Source of the DNA: JAAYAN01 sp964437215
Lineage (GTDB): Bacteria > Bacteroidota > Ignavibacteria > Ignavibacteriales > Melioribacteraceae
DNA: 33,261 nt
Direction of reading: 5' to 3'
NCBI GenBank assembly: GCA_964437215.1
Contig: CAYTFZ010000020.1
Location: forward strand, 1 to 33,261
In this document: one piece after another, positions 26,189 to 33,261 of the stretch
Layout of the letters: every line of letters begins with the position of its first letter
How positions within the stretch are numbered: the first letter of the stretch is position 1
The notes under the pieces: generated by a model
What the model saw: only the letters and a program-made list of their open reading frames with translations
Database searches by the model: none
Told to the model about the DNA's origin: nothing
Made by a program: the position numbers and the translations under genes

Positions 26189-26824
26189 ATGAAAAGTTGT
26201 ACCACACTATTTTTAGTTATCTTAATGGTATCATTTAGTTTAGCGCAGGATTTAAACGGAAAATGGAAAGGAAATGTAAGCACCCCAAACGGCGATATGG
26301 AACTGGAATTTAATTTTAAAGCTACTGATGCTACGCTTACTGGCGATATAACATCTGCAATGGGTTCAATTCCTATTGAAAACGGCAAAATTAACGGAAA
26401 TGAATTTTCTTATGATATAAATATTAATGGAAGCGTTTTCAGCAATTCAGGAAAACTTGAAGGCGATATTATTAAAATAAGTAACCCGATGATGGAAGAG
26501 GGCATGATATTGAATAGAGTTTCTGATAAATCCAAGATTGACGGAAAGTGGAATGGAACTGCAAGCAGCCCTCAGGGTGATTTTAAACTTACATTTACAT
26601 TTGCAGTTGATGGAACCAAATTAACCGGTAAAAGTGCATCAGATATGGGTGATGCTGATATTATTAACGGAACTGTTAACGGAAATGATTTTTCGTTTGA
26701 TATTGATGCAGGCGGAATGGTTATCACCCATAAATGCAAGTATATGCCAGACGACTCAATTGAAGCAAAAGTTCTTGTTATGGAACAGGAAATGGTTATG
26801 AAATTAACAAGAGCAGCTCAGTAA
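26189..26824 (+). CDS. secreted protein of two tandem lipocalin-like beta-barrel repeats
   Basis: A 211-residue exported protein with signal peptide MKSCTTLFLVILMVSFSLAQ. The mature chain is two copies of a module of about 95 residues. Each begins with D-G-K-W-x-G and continues S-x-P-x-G-D-x-x-L-x-F-x-F, then a Thr/Gly turn and an I-x-N-G-x-[IV]-N-G-N-[ED]-F-S-[YF]-D-I strand; repeat 1 starts at residue 21 and repeat 2 at about 116. Similar modules occur singly at the ends of secreted hydrolases in Bacteroidetes and Acidobacteria, with no established function. There are no catalytic motifs. An ATG at 26177 is in frame, but the ribosome site supports 26189. It is separated from the main operon by a terminator, so it needs its own promoter. 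Confidence 0.65.
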   Translation: MKSCTTLFLVILMVSFSLAQDLNGKWKGNVSTPNGDMELEFNFKATDATLTGDITSAMGSIPIENGKINGNEFSYDININGSVFSNSGKLEGDIIKISNPMMEEGMILNRVSDKSKIDGKWNGTASSPQGDFKLTFTFAVDGTKLTGKSASDMGDADIINGTVNGNDFSFDIDAGGMVITHKCKYMPDDSIEAKVLVMEQEMVMKLTRAAQ

Positions 26825-26899
26825 TATAAAAATTACAGCTATATTCTTGATTTTTACAACTCTTGAATAAAATGTCTAAAAATAAGAATTATATTTTAA

Positions 26900-26935
26900 A
26901 CAGATATGAGTCAGTTCTTTTTGACTCATATCTGT
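26900..26935. terminator. perfect hairpin, probable T-poor terminator
   Basis: ACAGATATGAGTCA at 26900-26913 pairs perfectly with TGACTCATATCTGT at 26922-26935 across an 8-base loop (GTTCTTTT). It starts 75 bases after the stop of the lipocalin-like gene. No strong T-run follows on the + strand, so terminator function is likely but not certain. Confidence 0.55.
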
Positions 26936-27234
26936 AAAATAAAAAGCTGCAGAACTTTTTTATGTCATTCCAAAAGTTATCTTCCTTTTTAAACTTTTCT
27001 CTCCTTCCCTCTCTTATAAATATCAGAAACTAAGTTTTATAAAAGCATATAGATTTTTATTATTCCTTTATTAAATTTTTCTTATATTACATCCGAAATT
27101 GGAATTGATAAATTAAAAATAATATACGAACTTAAAATCAGTTTTCCATTTTTAATTATAATTTGGAAATCGGCAGATTTTTTCCTGATTGCAGTAATGT
27201 TTTAATGATTACTTATTACAAAGAACAACTAAAT

Positions 27235-27248
27235 GTTATTTGAATAAC
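27235..27248. promoter_or_regulatory. palindrome upstream of the xylanase, candidate operator
   Basis: GTTATT and AATAAC flank a 2-base centre, ending 41 bases before the xylanase ATG. Its place and symmetry fit a dimeric regulator site, but only a short AT-rich palindrome is visible. Confidence 0.3.
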
Positions 27249-27289
27249 TTACTAAAAAACTAATCTTGTAACAAACTGGAGGATTATTT

Positions 27290-29817
27290 ATGCAAAGAAT
27301 TACATTATTTAGAAATTTTATTTTTAGCTCCATTCTTTTTGCTGCTATGTTAGCAAATTTTTCGCTAAAAGCACAAATTGTTACAAATGGAAGTTTTGAA
27401 GAAACTGACACAGGTTCTTATGCCAGTAATCTAGCCGGAATTAAAGGCTGGTTAATGCAATTATCTGATGGAGCTGTAGCCGATTTCAGCATTGTTGAAG
27501 GCGATGCTCAAAAAGGAAATAAATCTTTAAAGATTGTTATCGATACTGCCGGAACAAATGCTTGGTCTGTTCAGGCGGTTGGGGACAGCCTTGATGTTGT
27601 TCCTGGTCATAGCTACACTTATACAGTCTGGGCAAAAGCAAATGTCAGCGGAACCCAGGTTAATATCACTGTAGGGAATTATTCTTACTCTGAGTATGGT
27701 GCAATTAGACCTGCATCTCTAACAACCGATTGGCAGAAATTTACAATAAATTTTACAGTAAGTGATGCTCAAACAATTATCAGAGCTCCTATACATTTTA
27801 ATTCTGCTACAAATGTCGGCAGAGAAATATATATTGATAATTTAATGATTAAAGATAATACTGCGGCTTTAACCCCGATTATTGTTGAAGCAGAATCAGG
27901 AGTTGTTGGCAGCGGTTTTAATCTTTTACAAGATGGCGAAGTTGATTACGCTACTATTCAAACTACTTCTTCCGCATACAACCCTGAAGACACTAGCAGA
28001 GTAATTACATTTGATGTTACTTTCCCGGATTCAGGCAGCTACGATTTATTTGCACGCGTTCGTGTTGGAGCAAATAATTATAACGACGACAGTTTCTTTT
28101 TTGGAAACGGTTTCGATGAAAAAGATGCAACTGTTGATTCTCTATGGATTTTTGTAAACGGATTAGCCGCAGCTGGCTTTTCAGGTGCAGAGGAAGTTGT
28201 AAGAGATGCTGGCGGATTAGGTTCAGGTGTTTGGAAATGGATAAACTTATCCCGCAATGCTTTTCCTAGTAAATCAGTTACATTTATTATAGAAGAAGAT
28301 AGCTTAAACAAAATATTCCAAATTGGCGGCAGAGAAGACGGACTTGATATAGATAAATTTGCATTCGGTAAATCTTACTTATTCTATACTGTCGAAAATC
28401 TCGATAGCGTTACTCCAGGTTCAGTTGTTGACCCAACTAATATTTGGCAGGGACCGCCTTTGGCAAGCAATCAGCCAAAATTTGTAGGAAATATTTACAG
28501 TACCCCGCAAAAAGCAAATTTTGCTTCATACTGGAATCAGGTAATTGCTGAAAATGCAGGTAAATGGGGAAGCGTTGAAGGAACAAGAGATGTATATAAT
28601 TGGGCTGAATTAGATGCTTCGTATAAACTTGCCAAGGATAATGGATTCCTTTACAATTTTCACGTTCTTCTTTGGGGCGCTCAGCAACCAGCTTGGATTA
28701 ATGATTTAACAGCAGAAGAACAGCTTGAAGAAATTCAGGAATGGTTTGATTCTGTTGCTGTAAGATATCCTGATATTGATGTTCTGCAAGTATTAAATGA
28801 ACCTCTTAATGGTCATAATCCACCTGACGGTCAGAATGGCAGAGCCAACTACAAAACAGCTTTAGGCGGTAACGGCACAACCGGCTGGGATTGGATTCTT
28901 ACAGCTTTTAGAATGGCGCGCGCTACTTTCCCGAATACAAAATTAATGCTTAATGATTTTAGTATCATTAATGATGTTAATGCTACATCAACATATAAGA
29001 CAATTATTAAACTGCTTCAGAAAGAAAATTTAATAGATGTAATCGGTGAACAGGGACACGCTTTTACTACAACTGCAACAAATTCAGTTATGAAAAGAAA
29101 TCTTGATACTTTAGCAAAAACAGGATTACCTATTCATATAACTGAATTGGATATTGACGGAACTGATGATAATGTTCAACTTAACAGTTACAAAAGAATC
29201 TTTCCATTATTGTACCAGCATTCAAGAGTGGAAGGAATAACATTATGGGGCTGGAGACCTGGATTATGGAGAAATACTGAAGGAGCTTATTTAGTTAACC
29301 AAAGCGGTGCAGAAAGACCTTCATTAGTTTGGTTACGCGATTATTTAGATACAGTGTCTGTAAATCCTGTTTCCGTTGAAGATGTTTCGGATTTACCTAC
29401 CAGCTTTTCTCTTTCGAATAATTATCCTAATCCGTTTAATCCGGAAACAANNNNNNNNNNNNNNNNNNNNNNNNNNNNNNNNNNNNNNNNNNNNNNNNNN
29501 NNNNNNNNNNNNNNNNNNNNNNNNNNNNNNNNNNNNNNNNNNNNNNNNNNCCTACCAGCTTTTCTCTTTCGAATAATTATCCTAATCCGTTTAATCCGGA
29601 AACAATAATTAATTATTCGATTCCCAGCGCTGCTAAAGTATCTTTAGTTGTCTACGATATTTTAGGCAAGGAAGTGGCTACTTTAGTTAACGACGTTAAA
29701 TCTGCTGGTCATTACTCAGCAATTTTCAATGCTAATAATCTTGCGAGCGGTGTATATTTTTACAGATTAAATGCCGGCGATTTTTCTTCAATTAAGAAAA
29801 TGGTGTTGCTGAAGTAA
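27290..29817 (+). CDS. modular GH10 endo-xylanase with T9SS sorting domain (interrupted by an assembly gap)
   Basis: A secreted endo-1,4-beta-xylanase. The signal peptide ends near SLKAQ. Residues about 32-195 look like a CBM4/9 jelly roll (NGSFEETDTG). Residues about 200-370 look like a second beta-sandwich (CBM6-like, starting VEAESG). Residues about 395-690 are the GH10 barrel, with acid/base Glu504 (VLQVLNEP) and nucleophile Glu619 (HITELDID). After a short linker comes a type IX sorting domain starting SFSLSNNYPNPFNPET and ending KKMVLLK, which directs export and cell-surface anchoring. The reading frame breaks only because of 100 N at 29451-29550 flanked by a duplicated 55-mer. Dropping 155 bases restores frame and gives 790 residues. 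GGAGG lies 7 bases before ATG. A hairpin terminator follows the stop. Confidence 0.9.
29396..29450 (+). repeat. 55-base direct repeat, copy before the gap
   Basis: Identical to 29551-29605 on the other side of the N run. Encodes the start of the T9SS sorting domain (PTSFSLSNNYPNPFNPE). Best explained as a contig-end overlap rather than a biological repeat. Confidence 0.9.
29451..29550. other. assembly gap of exactly 100 N
   Basis: A run of 100 undetermined bases, a conventional scaffold-gap placeholder, inside the xylanase gene. The 55-base identity of both flanks indicates that nothing is missing. Confidence 0.97.
29551..29605 (+). repeat. 55-base direct repeat, copy after the gap
   Basis: Identical to 29396-29450. 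From here the frame continues through IINYSIPSAAKVSLVVYDIL to the stop at 29815-29817, giving a complete sorting domain when joined to the upstream part. Confidence 0.9.
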
Positions 29818-29846
29818 GCTAAGCCAGTTGTAATTATGACTTATGG

Positions 29847-29882
29847 AAGGGATATCCTGTTATTGGGTATCCCTTTTTTTTT
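29847..29882 (+). terminator. intrinsic terminator after the xylanase
   Basis: AAGGGATATCC pairs with GGGTATCCCTT (one T-G wobble) around a 7-base loop, followed by a T-run. It starts 30 bases after the xylanase stop. Confidence 0.92.
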
Positions 29883-30007
29883 AGTCAAAATACACTATTG
29901 TAATTTTAACTTAAATCCTTTAATCGGAAATAAAATAATGACAGATTTGGCATTATTAGTTACCGCTTTTAAATCTCTGGGTTAATCTTAATATTCTTTT
30001 GGGGTAT

Positions 30008-30035
30008 AATAAAGCGGAAAGGATTCCGCTTTATT
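30008..30035 (-). terminator. terminator at the convergent junction, end of the acyl-CoA synthetase operon
   Basis: AATAAAGCGGAA and TTCCGCTTTATT form a perfect 12-base stem with an AGGA loop, 46 bases past the minus-strand stop. The 3' arm is T-rich on both strands, so it may act in both directions. Confidence 0.75.
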
Positions 30036-30081
30036 TCACAAATTCTGTTTTCGAAGGGGGGAAAATAGTTAACTGAACATC

Positions 30082-31734
30082 CTAAACAATCTCAATGTTT
30101 TTATCCTTTAAAATTTCTAAAGCCATTTCGCGGAGTTTATATTTCTGGATTTTTCCCGATGCTGTCATCGGATAGTTTTCCACAAAAAAAACATATTTAG
30201 GAATTTTGAAACGCGATATTTTCCCTCGGCAAAAATCAATTACATCTTCTTCACAAATTGCTGCATCCTGTTTTTTTATTATGAAAGCACCAACCTGCTC
30301 GCCATATTTTTCGGAAGCAACACCGGCAACCTGTACATCTTTTATTCCGGACATAGTATAAAGAAATTCCTCTATTTCACGCGGATAAATATTTTCGCCT
30401 CCGCGGATAATCATATCCTTTATTCTGCCTGTAACCTTGAAATAGCCATCCTTTGTTTTAACACCCAAATCACCCGAATGCAGCCACCCATCTTTGTCAA
30501 TAACTTCGGCTGTTGCCTGCGGATTTTTATAATACCCTTTCATCAGACTGTAGCCGCGGCAGCAGATTTCTCCCTGCACATCAGGCGGACATTCTTTTCC
30601 GGTTTCAGGATCAATTATTTTCACTTCAATTTCCGGTAACTCTCTGCCCACTGTAGAAACTTTTATTTCTATCGGATCATCAGTCCGCGTTTGTGTCATC
30701 ACCGGTGAGTTTTCTGTTAATCCGTATGCAATAGTAACATCCTTCATATTCATTTTATCAATCACTTTGCGCATTACATCAATAGGACAAGGAGAGCCAG
30801 CCATAATTCCTGTTCGCAGCGAACTGAGATCGAACATCGGAAACATAGTATGATTGAGTTCGGCTATAAACATTGTAGGTACTCCGTAAAGAGCAGTAGC
30901 CTTTTCCTTTTGAACCGAAGCAAGAACCATTACCGGATCGAATGATTCCGTTAAAATTGTTGTTGCACCATGTGTTAATATTGCCATTACCCCTAAAACT
31001 ATTCCAAAACAATGAAACAAAGGGACAGGCAGTACTACTTTTTCTTTGTCGGTAAATTTTTGACACTCCCCTATTCCAAAACCATTGTTAAGGATGTTGT
31101 GGTGAGTGAGCATAACACCTTTAGGAAAGCCCGTTGTGCCTGATGTGTACTGCATATTTATTACTTCGTGGCAATGCAGATTTTTTTTACAGGCATTAAG
31201 CTGTTCGTCATCAATATGTTCGCCTAAAAGAATAAGCTCCTGTGTGTTATACATTCCGCGGTGTTTTTCGGGACCGATAAACACAACATTTTTAAGATAC
31301 GGAAATTTTTCGGATACAAGATGTCCCCTTTGATGAATTCTGAGCTCAGGAACAAGCTCATAAACCATGCTTACATAATCGCTGTCCCTGAATCCTCCAA
31401 TAATACACAAAGTATGCAAATCTGCATTGTTAACAAGATATTCAAGTTCGTGTGTTTTATAGTTAGTGTTTACCGTTACAAGCACAACGCCTATTTTTGC
31501 TGTTGCAAAAGCAAAAGTAAGCCAGTCCGGAACGTTTGTAGCCCATATCCCTAAATGGTCTCCTTTTTTCAGCCCTATTGCCATAAGACCTTTTGCTAGG
31601 TTGTTTACCCGCTTGTCAAATTCGGAATAAGTAAAATTGAGATTTCGGTCGGAGAAAATTATAAAGTCTTTATCAGGCCATATACGGGCATTTTCTTCAA
31701 GAACTTCGCCAAGAGTTTTTTCTATCATCTGCAT
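30082..31734 (-). CDS. AMP-forming acyl-CoA synthetase
   Basis: A 550-residue cytoplasmic ligase that activates a carboxylic acid, most likely a fatty acid, to its CoA thioester through an acyl-adenylate. The ANL-superfamily motifs are all present: P-loop YTSGTTGFPKG (196-206), YGLTENSP (337-344), SGDLG (420-424), the hinge GRIKDMIIRGGENIYP (436-451) and the catalytic Lys528 in TASGKIQK. Length is normal for the medium/long-chain or acetoacetyl-CoA-synthetase-like group. Chain length cannot be read from the sequence. It begins 12 bases after the XRE-cupin gene, so the two form an operon. A second ATG two codons in is an equally possible start. It has no evident link to the polysaccharide genes. 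Confidence 0.9.
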   Translation of the reverse strand: MQMIEKTLGEVLEENARIWPDKDFIIFSDRNLNFTYSEFDKRVNNLAKGLMAIGLKKGDHLGIWATNVPDWLTFAFATAKIGVVLVTVNTNYKTHELEYLVNNADLHTLCIIGGFRDSDYVSMVYELVPELRIHQRGHLVSEKFPYLKNVVFIGPEKHRGMYNTQELILLGEHIDDEQLNACKKNLHCHEVINMQYTSGTTGFPKGVMLTHHNILNNGFGIGECQKFTDKEKVVLPVPLFHCFGIVLGVMAILTHGATTILTESFDPVMVLASVQKEKATALYGVPTMFIAELNHTMFPMFDLSSLRTGIMAGSPCPIDVMRKVIDKMNMKDVTIAYGLTENSPVMTQTRTDDPIEIKVSTVGRELPEIEVKIIDPETGKECPPDVQGEICCRGYSLMKGYYKNPQATAEVIDKDGWLHSGDLGVKTKDGYFKVTGRIKDMIIRGGENIYPREIEEFLYTMSGIKDVQVAGVASEKYGEQVGAFIIKKQDAAICEEDVIDFCRGKISRFKIPKYVFFVENYPMTASGKIQKYKLREMALEILKDKNIEIV

Positions 31735-31746
31735 AAATTTTTCACT

Positions 31747-32313
31747 TTAAATTGGGATATAAACAACAGCAAGAATTTTTGCATCACTGCCGCCTGTTGC
31801 ATGAACATGATGCTGCACAATTGAATCGTAATAAATTGTATCACCTTGCTTAAGAATATACTTATCATTTCCGTAAACAACTTCAATTTCACCTTGAAGA
31901 ACATAAATAAATTCCTCACCTTCGTGCGAAGATAAAATATATTCGTCACTATTCGATTTTACGTCAATAATAAAAGGTTCCATATGTCTGCCGGTCTTTT
32001 TTGCAGCCAGCGGAAAATATTGCATTGACGTTCTTTCGGTTGCATTATTGTTCGAAAAATTAATTGCTGCGCAGCATTCACCGTTTTTGCATATTGTAGG
32101 ACCAATATTTTCGTGATCTTCCATAAAAGTACCCAGCCTTACACCAAGCGCGCGGGCTATCCGGATTAAAGGTGCAAGAGAAGGAATAATTTTATTATTT
32201 TCAATTTCCTGCAACTGAATAGAAGTTACAGAAGCTCTTTCTGCTAATATTTCCTGTGAAATGTTAAGATTTTCTCTCAACCGGACAATTCTGCTGCCTA
32301 TTTGTTTTTCCAT
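31747..32313 (-). CDS. XRE-family transcriptional regulator with C-terminal cupin sensor domain
   Basis: A 188-residue cytoplasmic DNA-binding protein. Residues about 7-62 are an XRE helix-turn-helix (RIVRLRENLNISQEILAERA, then IENNKIIPSLAPLIRIARAL). Residues about 105-188 are a cupin_2 beta-barrel (HEGEEFIYVLQGEIEVVYG ... GDTIYYDSIVQHHVHATG) that may bind a small ligand or metal. Two-domain proteins of this kind often sit directly upstream of acyl-CoA synthetase genes and probably regulate them; here only 12 bases separate the two. The 148-base region between it and bshB1 should contain the operon promoter and any autoregulatory site. The effector is unknown; an acyl-CoA or fatty acid is a guess from context. 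Confidence 0.88.
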   Translation of the reverse strand: MEKQIGSRIVRLRENLNISQEILAERASVTSIQLQEIENNKIIPSLAPLIRIARALGVRLGTFMEDHENIGPTICKNGECCAAINFSNNNATERTSMQYFPLAAKKTGRHMEPFIIDVKSNSDEYILSSHEGEEFIYVLQGEIEVVYGNDKYILKQGDTIYYDSIVQHHVHATGGSDAKILAVVYIPI

Positions 32314-32461
32314 AATTTTCGTATTCTGTTTTTATTATGTATTTAATTTCTAATCATTTCTTTTTAGGAATAATAATATAAGACAATTGAATCTTTTAGT
32401 AAACAAAACTCTTTTATTTCCTTATAAAATTTCAGTGGAATTTTTACAAGAAATGAGCTGT

Positions 32462-33184
32462 TTAACTTTCCAAAAGAAGATTCTTTAAATCGAGCTCAAT
32501 TTTTTCATCGCAGTAAAAAGGTTCGCCATAATCTTTTCCTATTTTAAATCCTGCTACCTGCGAGCGTGATTCGAGATATTTGATAAACCCGGGACGGCTT
32601 ATATATGTTACGGGTCCTTCAACCTCAGGATTATGAAACTGCGATGAATAAGCTTTAACGGCTTCCATTTTTATATTGAATGTATCGGAAATGTCAACTA
32701 TAAAGCTCGGTTCAAATTCCCAGGACTGAGCAAAATAATATAGTTTTTTAGGACGGTAAGGCTCCTGTTTATCTCCTTGATATTCAGTTTCGTATTTGTA
32801 AACACCCGAAAGAAACCACGCATCTTTAATAGCTTCTGCCGCTCCGGTATGGTCGGGATGACGGTCGTGTTTATGCGGTGCAAAAATAATTTCAGGTTTG
32901 TACTTCCTAATTGAAATTATAATTTTTTTTATAAGCTCTTCATTTGGTTTTACTTTACAATCGGGATGATTCAAATTTTCTCTGATAGAAATGCCTAAAA
33001 TATTTTTTGCCTTTTCTGCCTCCAAATCCCTGATTTCGGCACTTCCCCGTGAACCCATTTCTCCGCGTGTTAAATCTATTACTCCTACCTTTTTCCCTTC
33101 TTTTACGAGCCGCGCAACCGTTCCGCCCATTGCAAGTTCAACATCATCAGGATGCGCCCCGAAAGCGATAACATCAAGTTTCAT
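32462..33184 (-). CDS. bshB1: bacillithiol biosynthesis deacetylase BshB1 (PIG-L family)
   Basis: A 240-residue zinc-dependent deacetylase that converts N-acetylglucosaminyl-malate to glucosaminyl-malate, the second step of bacillithiol synthesis. The N-terminal AHPDDVE motif gives zinc ligands His11 and Asp14 and probable base Asp13; HKHDRHPDH gives the third ligand His112. The DLTRGEMGSRGSAEIR segment and the C-terminal YISRPGFIKYLESRSQVAGF are characteristic of BshB1 rather than other LmbE-like deacetylases. Length matches the family. An AAGGG ribosome site precedes the ATG on the minus strand. Its downstream neighbour is the XRE-cupin gene, 148 bases away and probably separately transcribed. 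Presence of this gene implies that the organism uses bacillithiol as its low-molecular-weight thiol. Confidence 0.9.
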   Translation of the reverse strand: MKLDVIAFGAHPDDVELAMGGTVARLVKEGKKVGVIDLTRGEMGSRGSAEIRDLEAEKAKNILGISIRENLNHPDCKVKPNEELIKKIIISIRKYKPEIIFAPHKHDRHPDHTGAAEAIKDAWFLSGVYKYETEYQGDKQEPYRPKKLYYFAQSWEFEPSFIVDISDTFNIKMEAVKAYSSQFHNPEVEGPVTYISRPGFIKYLESRSQVAGFKIGKDYGEPFYCDEKIELDLKNLLLES

Positions 33185-33261
33185 ATTTTCCCTTTCCGAT
33201 TTTGATTTCTTTCAATTCTTTACTGTATTTTAAAGTAATTAATATTTATGATATTTTTCCT

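Larger units (their letters stand above)
26825..27289. other. 465-base intergenic region before the GH10 xylanase
   Basis: No gene is supported here. It holds a perfect 14-base-arm hairpin (26900-26935) after the lipocalin-like gene, an AT-rich stretch, and a 14-base palindrome just upstream of the xylanase. Promoters for the xylanase should lie here, but I could not identify a confident -33/-7 or -35/-10 pair. Confidence 0.7.

Noticed and set aside
26901..26934. TGAGTCA/TGACTCA as a transcription-factor site
   Set aside because: Resemblance to a eukaryotic AP-1 site is irrelevant here; it is part of a hairpin stem.
29396..29605. Genuine tandem duplication of the sorting-domain segment
   Set aside because: Exact 55-base identity, exactly 100 N and restored frame after collapse all point to contig overlap rather than a real repeat.
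29376..29608. Separate short open reading frames running through the N gap
   Set aside because: They are out of frame with the sorting domain or pass through undetermined bases; they are fragments of the xylanase region.
1..33261. CRISPR arrays, insertion sequences, phage genes, tRNA or rRNA
   Set aside because: No spaced repeats, transposase or integrase motifs, tRNA cloverleaf-like segments or rRNA stretches were seen on either strand.

Overview
The window reads as a chromosomal contig piece from a low-GC, Gram-negative member of the Bacteroidetes/Chlorobi group, most likely an Ignavibacteria-type organism. Three things suggest this. The xylanase ends in a type IX secretion (T9SS) sorting domain with the NNYPNPFNPET signature common in that lineage. 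Nearly every enzyme carries a Sec signal peptide. The right end encodes BshB1, a bacillithiol synthesis enzyme found in this group. This placement is inference; there is no rRNA or other phylogenetic marker in the window.

Positions 1 to about 29.8 kb are a single-strand (+) run of genes for breaking down arabinoxylan and arabinan. In order: the end of a GH51 arabinofuranosidase; a CE1 esterase; a GH43 enzyme with a discoidin-like domain; two more CE1 esterases; a large GH9 enzyme; three different alpha/beta-hydrolase esterases; a six-hairpin glycosidase-like protein I cannot assign to a family; two long paralogous GH3 enzymes; a BNR/beta-propeller-like protein translationally coupled to the second GH3; a GH43-like enzyme with Asp at the general-acid position; a small stand-alone beta-sandwich protein; a GH43 arabinanase with a beta-trefoil; a protein of two tandem lipocalin-like repeats; and a modular GH10 xylanase with the T9SS sorting domain.

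Together the set suggests the following division of labour. The xylanase, exported by T9SS, cuts the backbone outside the cell. Six esterases remove acetyl, feruloyl or other ester groups. GH43 and GH51 enzymes remove arabinose or cut arabinan. The GH3 pair releases terminal xylose or glucose. No SusC/SusD pair, TonB receptor, ABC transporter, GH67/GH115 glucuronidase or sugar-responsive regulator is visible, so import and control must be encoded elsewhere.

The xylanase gene is interrupted by exactly 100 N. The 55 bases on each side of the gap are identical, and removing the gap plus one copy restores one uninterrupted 790-residue protein. The gap is therefore most likely an assembly artefact.

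From about 30.0 kb the genes turn to the minus strand, converging on the xylanase across two hairpin terminators. They are an acyl-CoA synthetase preceded by an XRE-cupin regulator (12-base spacing), and bshB1. They look like housekeeping neighbours unrelated to the polysaccharide locus. I see no rRNA, tRNA, CRISPR array, transposase or phage gene.
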